Positions 33,713-42,544 of a stretch of 64,000 bases of DNA are shown piece by piece. Each line of letters begins with the position of its first letter. Positions within the stretch are counted from its first letter, which is position 1. Position numbers and translations under genes: made by a program. The DNA lies in assembly GCF_003123685.1 (NCBI RefSeq), contig NZ_QCYJ01000103.1, positions 558,001 to 622,000 of the forward strand, given 5' to 3'. The notes beneath the pieces were generated by a model. It was not told the origin of the DNA. It ran no database searches and saw only the letters and a program-made list of their open reading frames with translations. The DNA is from Nocardia aurea. GTDB taxonomy: Bacteria > Actinomycetota > Actinomycetes > Mycobacteriales > Mycobacteriaceae.

Positions 33713-34618
33713 CTATCCCGCCGCGGCCGCGTGGAACCGCTCCCGGTGCTCGTTCCACGGCCGGTGGCGTTCCTGTTCGCTCATCGCCAGCAGTTCACGT
33801 AACTTCCCCCAGGCCGCGTCGTCGGTCGGTGTGTACACCTGCATCCACGCGTGCGGAACCGACGGCAACGACATGCTGGTCAGGAACATCTCCAGCTCAC
33901 CGACCGCGAGATTGCGGATCTGTTTGGTGCGGCTCGCCGGGCTCGCCACATCGTTGCGCGCCCAGATCGCCGCGAAACTCTCACTCTCCGAACATAACTC
34001 GGAGATGAACCGCTCCCAGTCGGGATCGCCGAGATTCTTCGCGTACGCGCCGCGCAGATATCCGACCATGCGCCGCAGATCATCCCAATTGTGGCGATGG
34101 GCGTTGCAGCATTCGGGGGTCAGGAAGATTCGCCGGGCGACGTTGCGCTCACCGAGCAGAAATCCCGGGCACAGCGCCTCGTAGGAGATGTTGTGCGCGA
34201 GCACGTCGTAGCGCGTGCTCAACACGACGGCGGGCAGCGGCTGTAGATGGTCCAGGATCACCTGCAATTCCTCGGGCAATGTCGCGTCCGCGTGCGCCGT
34301 CGGTACCGTCGGCACATCCGCCAAGCGGTACAGGTGCGCCTTCTCCGCGGGATCGAGCGACAGTGTTCGCGCCACCGCGTTCAACACCTGCACACTGACA
34401 TTGATGTTGCGGCCCTGTTCGAGCCAGGTGTACCAGGTGACGCCGACTCCGGACAATTGCGCGACTTCCTCGCGCCGCAGGCCGGGGGTGCGACGGCGTG
34501 GGCCGGGCGGGAGCCCCACGTCGCCGGGCGTGATGCGCGCGCGGCGCGACTTGAGAAATGCGCCGAGTTCGCTACGCCGGGCCTTACGCAGGGTGCCCGC
34601 GTCCACCGTATCCGTCAT
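33713..34618 (-). CDS. XRE-type regulator with MmyB-like ligand domain
   Basis: The 301-residue product has an N-terminal Cro-like HTH (LGAFLKSRRARI, then RTPGLRREEVAQLSGVGVTWYTWLEQGRNI) and a C-terminal MmyB/MLTR ligand-binding region (ILDHLQPLPAVVLSTRYDVLAHN and following). Such regulators typically control an adjacent divergent enzyme or pump gene and bind fatty-acid-like or other hydrophobic ligands. Its gene is divergent from the MFS transporter at 34773, with repeated TACCGGTG elements between them. Confidence 0.88.
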   Translation of the reverse strand: MTDTVDAGTLRKARRSELGAFLKSRRARITPGDVGLPPGPRRRTPGLRREEVAQLSGVGVTWYTWLEQGRNINVSVQVLNAVARTLSLDPAEKAHLYRLADVPTVPTAHADATLPEELQVILDHLQPLPAVVLSTRYDVLAHNISYEALCPGFLLGERNVARRIFLTPECCNAHRHNWDDLRRMVGYLRGAYAKNLGDPDWERFISELCSESESFAAIWARNDVASPASRTKQIRNLAVGELEMFLTSMSLPSVPHAWMQVYTPTDDAAWGKLRELLAMSEQERHRPWNEHRERFHAAAAG

Positions 34619-34687
34619 CCTTCGATCGTCGCCGAAGCGCCGGGGGTTATCCAGGTGGCACCGGTACCCGTTTCCGGGTGCTCGTAC

Positions 34688-34759
34688 TACCGGTGTGGGA
34701 TCTGCCGCGCGTATCCGGGTGCCGGTGGTACCGGTGTCACCGGGCTCCTGTTACCGGTG
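34688..34759. promoter_or_regulatory. Three direct TACCGGTG repeats between the XRE and MFS genes
   Basis: TACCGGTG occurs at 34688-34695, 34729-34736 and 34752-34759 inside the 154-base divergent gap. Each contains the palindromic core ACCGGT. Spacings are 41 and 23 bases (near four and two helical turns), so one face of the DNA is presented. They are candidate binding sites of the XRE regulator. Confidence 0.5.
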
Positions 34760-34772
34760 CCGGTGACGACGC

Positions 34773-36227
34773 ATGCTCGTGGTCATGACTCAGACCTTGC
34801 CGCCCGAACCGGCTCCGGCCGTGTCGAATGCCGCCGCCACGCCTACCGGGTACGGCGCGCGCCGCACCGTCGCCCTGCTCGCGGTGATACTCACCGGACA
34901 GTTCATGGCGGTGCTCGACTCCTCCATCGTCAATGTCGCCATTCCCTCGATTCGCGGCGATCTGCGCACCAGTGGATCGTCACTACAGCTGATCGTGGCC
35001 GGATACGTGATCGCCTATGCCGTACTGCTGGTGACGGGTGCGCGGCTGGGGGATCGGTTCAGTCAGCGGCGCGTCTTCATCGCCGGGCTCGCCGTGTTCA
35101 CGGCGGCATCGCTGGCCTGCGGGCTGGCGTGGGACGAGACCGCGTTGATCGTGTTCCGATTCGCGCAGGGGATCGGGGCCGCGGCCATGGTGCCGCAGGT
35201 GATGACGCTCATCCAGCGCGATTTCACCGGTAACGCCCGTGCGAAGGCGCTGAGCCTGTACTCCGCGATCATTTCCGGCGGTGTGGTGATCGGGCAGGTA
35301 CTCGGCGGGCTGATCGTGTACGCCGATCTGTTCGAGACTGGTTGGCGCGGTGTCTTTCTGGTGAATGTGCCGATCGGCCTGGCGCTGCTCGTCGCCGCGC
35401 CGAAGGTGCTGCCCGCCGATTCCGCGCGGTACCACCGCGCGGTGGATCTTCCCGGCTTGGGAATGCTCACGGTCGCGGTGTTGCTGTTGGTATTGCCGCT
35501 GGTGCTGGGACACGAACAGGATTGGCCGCTGTGGACCTGGATAAGTCTGGGGGCCAGTGTGATCGCGGTCGGGGCGTTCCTGCTGATCGAGCGGGTGGTC
35601 GCGGCGCGTGGCGGGGAACCGCTCTTCGCGCACCGCGCACTGCGGGCTCCTCGGCTGTTGCTCACGGCGGCAACACTTTTCGTTGTCATGGCGACGTTCG
35701 GCGGCTGGATGTTCGTGATCGCCATCCACTTGCAGAGCACGCTCGGCTACAGCGCCATGCACGCGGGCCTGCTCTTCATACCGATGGGCCTGACCTTCGC
35801 GCTGGGCAGCCTGTATTGGGAGCGCCTTCCGGCCCGGTCGCACGCGAGGATGATTCCCGCCGGATTGGTCGTGGCCGCCGTGTCGATGGTCGCGATGGGG
35901 ATGCTGTTGCGTGAGGGCGCGGAGTTCGGGGTCGCGGCGCTGATCCTGTCCGGTTTCATGGGGCTGGGCAACGGCCTCGCCTTCAGCCCGTTGATGACGC
36001 GCACGCTCGCCCGGATTCCGAGGGATCTGGCCGCCGACGCCAGCGGCATCCTGGTCACGAATGTGCAGTTGGGCATCGTCGTCGGCATCGCCTGTTTCGG
36101 GACGGTATTCCTCGGTCCGGCCGGAGCGACGACGGTCTCGGCCGCGCACGCACTCGGCGGTACCGCGATCGCGGAAGGTGTCACGGTGTTGGTGGCGGCT
36201 GTGCTCGCGGCCAGGGCCGCGCGCTAG
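34773..36227 (+). CDS. MFS drug exporter, DHA2 (EmrB/QacA) family
   Basis: The 484-residue product has 14 predicted helices with the family motifs LDSSIVNVAIPSIRGDL (helix 1, motif D1), GARLGDRFSQRR (motif A) and the helix-5 antiporter motif around GGVVIGQVLGG. It exports drugs or metabolites in exchange for protons. Start ATG 34773 or 34785 are both possible; no good ribosome site distinguishes them. The XRE regulator opposite, with the TACCGGTG repeats, probably controls it. Confidence 0.9.
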   Translation: MLVVMTQTLPPEPAPAVSNAAATPTGYGARRTVALLAVILTGQFMAVLDSSIVNVAIPSIRGDLRTSGSSLQLIVAGYVIAYAVLLVTGARLGDRFSQRRVFIAGLAVFTAASLACGLAWDETALIVFRFAQGIGAAAMVPQVMTLIQRDFTGNARAKALSLYSAIISGGVVIGQVLGGLIVYADLFETGWRGVFLVNVPIGLALLVAAPKVLPADSARYHRAVDLPGLGMLTVAVLLLVLPLVLGHEQDWPLWTWISLGASVIAVGAFLLIERVVAARGGEPLFAHRALRAPRLLLTAATLFVVMATFGGWMFVIAIHLQSTLGYSAMHAGLLFIPMGLTFALGSLYWERLPARSHARMIPAGLVVAAVSMVAMGMLLREGAEFGVAALILSGFMGLGNGLAFSPLMTRTLARIPRDLAADASGILVTNVQLGIVVGIACFGTVFLGPAGATTVSAAHALGGTAIAEGVTVLVAAVLAARAAR

Positions 36228-36325
36228 ACCCGGGCCCGGCTGGAAGCGCGCGGGCGCGACTCATCGCCTGGGATACAAGGCATCTCACCTCGTATTTCTC
36301 CGGGAAATTGCTGTCGGGATTCAGC

Positions 36326-36354
36326 TTGACACTCGTGTAAGGCTGAGTTAGCTT
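36326..36354 (+). promoter_or_regulatory. Predicted promoter of the branched-chain-type importer
   Basis: A perfect TTGACA (36326-36331) is followed after 17 bases by TAGCTT (36349-36354), three of six matches to the -10. ACAC-TC-GTGT overlaps the -35 and might serve as a regulator half-site pair. It would start transcription about 130 bases before the lipoprotein gene. Confidence 0.4.
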
Positions 36355-36488
36355 CTAGTGGCCCAGATCACAATCAGGATCGGGTCGCCGGATATCGCCG
36401 AATGTGCGATCCGGCGTCGAAACATGTAGCTCGACGGGGTGCCCGGCGCGGAACGCCCGGCACGACCCGGCCTGGAAGGGCATTCAGC

Positions 36489-37751
36489 ATGGGTAGTAGA
36501 TCCGGTCGAATCGCGGCGGCGGCGTTGGCCGCCGCGTGCGTGTTCTCCGTCGTTTCGTGCGGCGACGACAGCAGTTCCGACTCGGGCGGCGGTGGCACCG
36601 CTATCGCCCCGGGCGTCGAGGCCACGGGCACGCCGATCAAGGTCGGCCTGTTCAATCCGTCGAAAGGCCCGGCGACCCAGGCGGGTGTCACGACGGGCAA
36701 GAACGCGGCGATCGAATACATCAACAAGCAGATCGGCGGCATCGGCGGCCATCCGATCGAGGTGGTCGACTGCGGTATCGACAACACCTCCCCGGAGTCG
36801 ACGATCTCGTGCGCCAACCAGTTCGTGCAGGCCGGTGTGGTGGCCGCGCTCGACGGCTACAACGCTGAATCGTCGGCGGCCATGCCGATTCTGACCTCGG
36901 CGGGAATCCCGCTGGTCGGCCAGATTCCGTTCAATACCGCGACCGGCGCGGTGCCGGAGAACCGGGTGTTCTTCGGCCCGCCGCCCGCCGCCTTCCTGGT
37001 CGGATTCCTGCAATCGCTCAAACAGGCCGGGAAGAACTCCTTGACCCTGGTCAATTCCGATCTGCCCCAGGCGCATCAGGTCTTCGACAACCTGCTCACG
37101 CCGCTGGGCAAGCAGTTGGGCATCGAGGTCAAGAGCGCCTACTACCCGCCGACCGGTCCGAACTTCACCGCGCTCGCGTCGACGATCGCGGACGGGTCAC
37201 CCGCCGCGGGTGGTCTGATGACCGCACCCAACGACAACACCTGTAACAAGCTGGCACAGGCGCTGAAGTCCGTGAAGTACACGGGCACCGTATTCCTGGC
37301 GGCCTGCACGGAATTCGTCGACATCCTGGGCGCGCAGGCGGTCGGCGCGCAGGCGTATTCACCGGTATGGCTGCCGCCCGCCGTCGACGCGGCTCCCGAG
37401 CCCGCGAAATCCAATCTGAAGATCGCCGAGAAATTCATCGAGAACGCCGGTGGCACAGCCGGTTTCTACGCCTACGGGACCTTCTCCCTGCTGGTCGACT
37501 TCGCCCAGGGGCTGGCCTCGGCGGCGCCCGCGGAGTTCACCGGGCCGTCGATCCTGACCGCGCTCAAGGGCCTGACCGACTACCAGAGTTTCCTCGGCCC
37601 GAAACTGACCTGCGGCAAGGCGACCACGCCGAACTGCACCACGGACATGCTGCTGTTCGAGGTCACCGGGGACAAGAAGCAGGCACCGGTTTCCGGCGGG
37701 TACATCACCCCGAGTCCCGAAGTCCTGAAATTGATTCCGGGCGCGGCGTAA
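36489..37751 (+). CDS. Branched-chain-type ABC substrate-binding lipoprotein
   Basis: The 420-residue product starts at ATG 36489 with GGAAGGG 8 bases upstream. It has a lipoprotein signal with Cys24 (SVVSC), a Gly/Ser linker and a periplasmic-binding-protein type I fold (Peripla_BP_6): IKVGLFNPSKGPATQAG, the ANQFVQAGVVAALDGY segment and so on. Such proteins bring amino acids, amides, urea or aromatic/steroid-related acids to a Liv-type channel. The ligand-binding Ser/Thr pattern of true Leu-binding proteins is not evident, so the substrate is open. Confidence 0.88.
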   Translation: MGSRSGRIAAAALAAACVFSVVSCGDDSSSDSGGGGTAIAPGVEATGTPIKVGLFNPSKGPATQAGVTTGKNAAIEYINKQIGGIGGHPIEVVDCGIDNTSPESTISCANQFVQAGVVAALDGYNAESSAAMPILTSAGIPLVGQIPFNTATGAVPENRVFFGPPPAAFLVGFLQSLKQAGKNSLTLVNSDLPQAHQVFDNLLTPLGKQLGIEVKSAYYPPTGPNFTALASTIADGSPAAGGLMTAPNDNTCNKLAQALKSVKYTGTVFLAACTEFVDILGAQAVGAQAYSPVWLPPAVDAAPEPAKSNLKIAEKFIENAGGTAGFYAYGTFSLLVDFAQGLASAAPAEFTGPSILTALKGLTDYQSFLGPKLTCGKATTPNCTTDMLLFEVTGDKKQAPVSGGYITPSPEVLKLIPGAA

Positions 37752-37765
37752 CCGACAGGGGATGA

Positions 37766-37811
37766 CCGTGAGGGGTGGGCCGTCGACAGGTCGGCGGCCC
37801 ACCCCTCACGG
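37766..37811. terminator. Very strong intergenic hairpin inside the importer operon
   Basis: CCGTGAGGGGTGGGCCG (37766-37782) is perfectly complementary to 37795-37811, giving a 17-bp GC-rich stem with a 12-base loop between the binding-protein and permease genes. No U-tract follows. As in other transporter operons it may protect the upstream mRNA or attenuate transcription, so that more binding protein than channel is made. Confidence 0.75.
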
Positions 37812-37839
37812 CCTCGGCCATTGACAGAAATAAGGGCAC

Positions 37840-39846
37840 ATGGGCCAGTTCTTGCAGTTCGTCTTCCTCGGCCTCTCGGTCGGCGCGGTATACGCCGTCC
37901 TGGCCTCGTCGCTGGTAGGAGTGCACGCCGCGACGGGAATAATCAATTTCGCGCAGGGCGCGTTCGCGCTGTGGGCGGTGTATGTCGTCGCGGCACTGCG
38001 GACCGACGGGACCTTCGTCCTGCCGATCGGCAGTCTCGAACTCGGTAGCGAGGAGCATCCGACGCCGATGGCGGCGGCCGTCGCGTTGGGAATCGCCTCG
38101 GCGGCGGTCTGGGCGCTGCTGGCGCACCTGGTGGTGTTCCGCCCGCTGCGTCACGCGCCGGTATTGGCGCAGGTGGTCGCCTCGGTCGGGTTGATGCTGT
38201 TCATCCAGGCGCTGGTCGGGTTGCGGTTCGACACCGAAAACCTCTTCGCGTCACCGATTCTGCCGGAGAACACCGTCACGGTGGCCGGTGCGCTGATCAA
38301 TGTGTCCGATCTCGTCCTCGCCGCGATCGCGATCGCCGTCGCGGTCGGCCTGCGCGCGTATTTCACGCTGACCACCGCCGGTATCGCGACCCGGGCGGGC
38401 TCGGAGGACGAACTCGCGGCCCGGCTGACCGGATACTCACCCGACCGGCTCGCCGCGATCGTGTGGACGCTGACCGGCGCCGCCTGCGGGCTCATCGGAG
38501 TGCTCGCCGCGTACACCATCGGCTTGAACGAGACGAGCTACACCTTCTACGTGATCCCGGCATTGGCGGCGGCGCTGGTCGGACGGCTGTCGTCGTTCGC
38601 GGTCGCGTGCGCGGCCGGGTTGGGACTGGGGTCCTTCCAGGCGGTCGTGCTGTGGATAGATACCAAGGACTGGTTGCCGAACTGGGCGCAGGCCGGGTTC
38701 GGTGACGCGGTGCCCTTCGTGATCGTCGTGATCGCGCTGTTCCTGCTCGGTGGCCGGATACCCGCGCGCGGCTCGCTCGGGGCGGTGAAGATGCCCGCGG
38801 TGCGGATCCCGCGGATCAGGATCGTGCCGACGGCCGGGGTCCTGACGGTCGCCGTCCTCGCGATCGTTTCGACGACGGGCACGTGGCGCTACGGCGTCGT
38901 CACCTCGATCATCCTGTCGCTGATCGCGCTGTCGCTGGTGCTGCTGACCGGGTATCTCGGTCAGATCTCCTTGGCCAGTATGGCTTTCGCGGGCACCGCG
39001 GGATTCGCGTTGTCGAAGTTGTCCGACGGCTGGCACGTGCCGTTTCCGCTCGGCATGATCGCCGCGGCCGCGACCGCCACCGCGCTCGGTGTCCTGGTCG
39101 GGGTGCCCGCGCTGCGCATTCGCGGCGCGCAACTGGCGGTGGTGACCCTGGCCGCCGCGCTGGCGATCCAGAGTTTCGTGTTCAACAATCCGTCGCTGAC
39201 CCCCTCGCAGGGCAATCTCATCGCCGATCCGACCCTGTTCGGCCTCGACCTGGGCGTCCGCGAGGGCACCGATCTGGTCACCCTGCGTTTCGCGCTGATG
39301 GTGCTGGTGGTCGTCGCGATCTGCACCCTGGCGGTGATGCGGATCATGGGCGGCGCGACGGGCCGTGCGCTGCTGGCCGTGCGGTCCAACGAGCGCGCCG
39401 CCGCCTCGGTCGGCATCGACGTCGCGGCGACGAAATTGCTCGGCTTCGCGGTCTCGGCCTTCCTCGCCGGTATCGGCGGCTGCCTGATCGGCTACAGCCG
39501 AGGACAGCTCTCGGCGGGATCGTTCACCGTGATGATCGGATTGACCGTACTGGCGATGACCTACGTCGGCGGCATCACCTCGGTCTCGGGCGCGTTCCTC
39601 GCGGGAACGGTCGGCCCGCTCGGCGTCGGCTACGTATTCCTCAATCAGACTCTCGAACTCGGCGAGTACTACGACCTCATCGCCGCGGGGGTGCTGCTGC
39701 TGATGGCGGTGCTCAATCCCGTCGGCATCGCGGGCGCGCTCGCCGCGGCCAAAGAGTCGCTCACGGAGACTCTTTCACGTCGACGAACCCGCGAACCGGT
39801 CACCGAACCCGTCGTAGGAAAGGAGGCAGTGGCCCATGTCGGATGA
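37840..39846 (+). CDS. LivH-LivM fusion permease
   Basis: The 668-residue product joins two branched-chain permeases in one chain. Residues 1-310 are LivH-like (FLGLSVGAVYAVLASSLVGVHAATGIINFAQG opens the domain in two conserved pieces). Residues about 330-640 are LivM-like, with TGYLGQISLASMAFAGTAG and the ATPase-contact loop RALLAVRSNERAAASVGID. A charged tail ends the protein. The fusion would give a single-subunit channel. It overlaps the next ATPase gene by 11 bases. Confidence 0.92.
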   Translation: MGQFLQFVFLGLSVGAVYAVLASSLVGVHAATGIINFAQGAFALWAVYVVAALRTDGTFVLPIGSLELGSEEHPTPMAAAVALGIASAAVWALLAHLVVFRPLRHAPVLAQVVASVGLMLFIQALVGLRFDTENLFASPILPENTVTVAGALINVSDLVLAAIAIAVAVGLRAYFTLTTAGIATRAGSEDELAARLTGYSPDRLAAIVWTLTGAACGLIGVLAAYTIGLNETSYTFYVIPALAAALVGRLSSFAVACAAGLGLGSFQAVVLWIDTKDWLPNWAQAGFGDAVPFVIVVIALFLLGGRIPARGSLGAVKMPAVRIPRIRIVPTAGVLTVAVLAIVSTTGTWRYGVVTSIILSLIALSLVLLTGYLGQISLASMAFAGTAGFALSKLSDGWHVPFPLGMIAAAATATALGVLVGVPALRIRGAQLAVVTLAAALAIQSFVFNNPSLTPSQGNLIADPTLFGLDLGVREGTDLVTLRFALMVLVVVAICTLAVMRIMGGATGRALLAVRSNERAAASVGIDVAATKLLGFAVSAFLAGIGGCLIGYSRGQLSAGSFTVMIGLTVLAMTYVGGITSVSGAFLAGTVGPLGVGYVFLNQTLELGEYYDLIAAGVLLLMAVLNPVGIAGALAAAKESLTETLSRRRTREPVTEPVVGKEAVAHVG

Positions 39847-40651
39847 CGTGACACCCCTGCTGCGTACGTCCGGGTTGTCGGTGCGCTACGGCGGCGTCGT
39901 GGCGAACACCGATATCGACATCGCCGTCGACCCCGGTGAGATCGTCGGCTTGATCGGACCCAACGGTGCAGGCAAGACGACATTCGTCGACGCCGTCACC
40001 GGATTCACCGAGTACACCGGACATGTCAGCCTCGAAGGCGCAGCGCTCGACAAACTCGGACCGCACCGCCGACGTCGCGCCGGACTGGCCAGGACGTGGC
40101 AGGCGGGGGAGTTGTTCGGGGATCTGACGGTCGCGCAGAACCTCGCCGTCGCCGTCGCGCCGACCGGTCTGCGCACGCTGTTCTCCGATATCTTCGGAAG
40201 TTCGGCGCTGCCGGGTGAAACCGTCGACGCGGCACTGGAATTGGTGGGCGTGCCCGGCGTGGCCGCCCGGCGTCCCGGTGAGTTGACGCTCGGCCAGCAG
40301 AAACTGGTCGGCGTGGCGCGCGCTCTGGTCGGCGGCACCAGGGTGGTGCTGCTCGACGAACCGGCCGCCGGGTTGGACACGCACGAAAGTCTGGAGTTCG
40401 GACGGCATTTGCGCCGGGTCGCGGAGGCGGGCGTCGGTGTGCTGCTCATCGACCACGACATGTCGCTGGTCCTCGACATCTGTACACGACTGTATGTGCT
40501 GGACTTCGGCGTGGTCATCGCCGCCGGAGCGCCCGCCCTGATCCGAGAAGACCCCCGTGTGATCGCGGCCTATCTGGGCACCGCACGGCCGGGCGAGAGC
40601 GAAACGGCGGCGCCCGCGAGTGCCGCCCGACCGGTAGGAGACACCGAATGA
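39836..40651 (+). CDS. Branched-chain-type ABC ATPase (LivG-like)
   Basis: The 271-residue product has Walker A GPNGAGKTT, Q-loop and a signature LTLGQQK, a relaxed version of LSGGQ, then VVLLDEPAAGLDTHE and a DHDM H-loop. The LivG group also carries the RRRAGLARTWQ segment seen near residue 80. It pairs with the LivF-like protein to drive the fused permease. Start ATG 39836 lies just after GGAAAGGAGG, a strong ribosome site within the permease gene. Confidence 0.9.
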   Translation: MSDDVTPLLRTSGLSVRYGGVVANTDIDIAVDPGEIVGLIGPNGAGKTTFVDAVTGFTEYTGHVSLEGAALDKLGPHRRRRAGLARTWQAGELFGDLTVAQNLAVAVAPTGLRTLFSDIFGSSALPGETVDAALELVGVPGVAARRPGELTLGQQKLVGVARALVGGTRVVLLDEPAAGLDTHESLEFGRHLRRVAEAGVGVLLIDHDMSLVLDICTRLYVLDFGVVIAAGAPALIREDPRVIAAYLGTARPGESETAAPASAARPVGDTE

Positions 40652-41418
40652 CCGGCTCGGCGATCGCCGAAGTGCCCGTGGCCGAGACGAATCCGGCGCT
40701 GCGCATCGACGGGCTCACCGTCGGGTACGGCGGTGTGCCCGCCGTGCGCGAACTGGACGCCCAGGTGCGACCGGGTGAGATTCTCGCGCTGTTGGGGCCG
40801 AACGGCGCGGGTAAGACCACGACCCTGCTCGCCTCGGTCGGGGCGCTGCCGGTGCTCTCGGGCACGATCACCGCGCTCGGCGAACCGCTGGATCGACGGG
40901 TCGAGCGAAACGCGCGCCGCGGCGTCGTCCTGGTACCCGACAGCCGCGGGGTGTTCCACCGGCTTTCGGTCGACGACAATCTGCGCCTGGCCCGACGCAA
41001 ACACGGTCCGTCGATCGCCGACGTCCTGGACTATTTCCCCAAACTCGGGTCCATGCGCTCGCGGCGGTGCGGCACCCTGTCCGGTGGCGAACAACAGATG
41101 CTCGCGCTGGCCAAAGCGCTGTTGTGCGCGCCGAAAATCCTGCTCATCGACGAACTCAGCCTCGGGCTGTCACCGATCGCGGTCGAGGATCTGCTGCCGC
41201 GACTGCGGGTGATCGCCGACGACCAGCACATGGCCGTGGTTCTGGTCGAACAACATATCGAGCTGGCGTTGTCGATCGCGGACTCTGCCGTGGTGCTCCA
41301 CCACGGCAGAGCCGCGCTGTCGGGCGCGGCGACCGAGCTGCGCGATCGCCGGGATATGGTCGAGGCGGCGTACTTCGGTAATGTCGGAGAATCCGCGGGT
41401 GGTCCCGCCATGACCTGA
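40648..41418 (+). CDS. Branched-chain-type ABC ATPase (LivF-like)
   Basis: The 256-residue product starts in an ATGA overlap with the LivG-like gene. It has Walker A GPNGAGKTT, VPDSRGVFHRLSVDDNL (the LivF-type Q-loop region), signature LSGGEQQ, ILLIDELSLGLSP and VEQH. LivF proteins have exactly the EQQ/LGLSP variants, so assignment to that half is firm. A perfect 13-bp hairpin (41283-41311) lies inside its coding sequence. Confidence 0.9.
   Translation: MTGSAIAEVPVAETNPALRIDGLTVGYGGVPAVRELDAQVRPGEILALLGPNGAGKTTTLLASVGALPVLSGTITALGEPLDRRVERNARRGVVLVPDSRGVFHRLSVDDNLRLARRKHGPSIADVLDYFPKLGSMRSRRCGTLSGGEQQMLALAKALLCAPKILLIDELSLGLSPIAVEDLLPRLRVIADDQHMAVVLVEQHIELALSIADSAVVLHHGRAALSGAATELRDRRDMVEAAYFGNVGESAGGPAMT
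41283..41311. repeat. Perfect 13-bp stem-loop within the LivF-like gene
   Basis: CTCTGCCGTGGTG and CACCACGGCAGAG are exact complements separated by the triplet CTC. It encodes SAVVLHHGRA, an ordinary piece of the protein. The stem is long for a chance event in coding DNA and could act on mRNA stability. Confidence 0.6.
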
Positions 41419-41492
41419 CGCGGGCCACCACGGTGGCCGCGTTCGATCGGAAGACCGCAGGCGAGGGCGTGCGGACACGAGGGAGGGGGAGC

Positions 41493-42158
41493 GTGACCGG
41501 AAAGCCGGACCGCGGGAAGACAGCGCGTCGCAGTACCCGCAATCGCCCCACCGACAACGAACTGCTCGACGCGGCCTGCGCGGTGATCGCCGAAGTCGGC
41601 GTCGACCGGACCACCATGGACACCATCGCGCAGCGCGCCGACACCTCCCGGGTGACCCTCTACGCCCATTTCGGTTCTCGCGACGCACTCGTCGACGCGG
41701 TGATCGAACGCGAGCTGGAGGCGTTGACCGCCTGGATGTTCGAGATCTACGACAACGGCGAGACGATGCAGTACGGGCAGCGCGCCAGGTACTCGGTCGA
41801 ATCGCTCTTCGACTACGCCCGCCGACACCCCGAGGGTTTCCGGGTGCTGCTCGACAACCGATACGACGACAGTCATCCGGGGCGGCGGCTCTCGGCCGCC
41901 CTGGAACCGCGTATCGCCGAGCGGTTGCGAGCGAACTACGCCGAACGCGGGACCCCCATCCACGGCGGCGCCGACACCCTGGCCACCATGCTCCTCGGGA
42001 TCAGCCTCGATATCGCCTACCGCGCCGTCATCGTCGCGGGCGCCGATATCGACGCTGCGTGCGACCTCGCCGTGACGGCGTCGCTCGCGGTGCTGCGCGC
42101 CGTCGAACCCGAACAGCTGCGCGCGATCGATACCTCGCCGGTGCCGCACACCTCGTAA
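41493..42158 (+). CDS. TetR/AcrR family regulator
   Basis: I start at GTG 41493, behind a strong GGGAGGGGGA site; an upstream in-frame GTG at 41433 lacks one. The 221-residue product has a basic N-terminus, the HTH DRTTMDTIAQRADTSRVTL with YAHFGSRDALV and a helical ligand domain. It follows the importer ATPase by 74 bases in the same direction and may be the regulator of that operon. No palindromic operator next to it is obvious. Confidence 0.85.
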   Translation: MTGKPDRGKTARRSTRNRPTDNELLDAACAVIAEVGVDRTTMDTIAQRADTSRVTLYAHFGSRDALVDAVIERELEALTAWMFEIYDNGETMQYGQRARYSVESLFDYARRHPEGFRVLLDNRYDDSHPGRRLSAALEPRIAERLRANYAERGTPIHGGADTLATMLLGISLDIAYRAVIVAGADIDAACDLAVTASLAVLRAVEPEQLRAIDTSPVPHTS

Positions 42159-42544
42159 CAAGCATGGGCCGATGCACTGCCGCATCGATGAGGCCGAGCT
42201 TCGGTCATGAGATCTTGTATGGATACGGTCGATCATTCTCGCCGATTTCATCGCTGTACTACGCCCTGATTGATAGTCTTGAGGCTAGTTGACTATCAGT
42301 CCGTGTGCGAACCGTGCCCGAACACGGCACGGAACCGAATGCGGATCTCGTTCGAGGAGTGGACGTGTCCGGTGCGCGCGGGTCGCAGGCCCTGGTCGCC
42401 GTGGTCGCGCCGAGAAGCATATTCCCTCCGGCGCAAGGACGTTCGGTTCGACGAGCGCGCTCGGAGCGCGGTCGGCCGCGTCGGTGGTGTCGACCGGTCC
42501 CATGTCCGAGATACCACTGACGCCGATACCCAGGAGAAGCCGAG
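42159..42544. other. Gene-free leader region of the MpaB-like gene
   Basis: This stretch of about 385 bases has no recognisable gene. Its left third is lower in GC and carries the inverted repeat at 42271-42298. The rest appears to be a long leader running to the ATG at 42545, preceded by a weak AAGCCGAG site. Confidence 0.5.
42271..42298. promoter_or_regulatory. Inverted repeat TGATAGTC-N12-GACTATCA
   Basis: The two 8-base arms are exact inverted copies, 20 bases from start to start (about two helical turns). This is TetR-dimer-like geometry. The site lies 247 bases upstream of the MpaB-like gene; the TetR gene at 43554 is a candidate partner. Confidence 0.5.
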
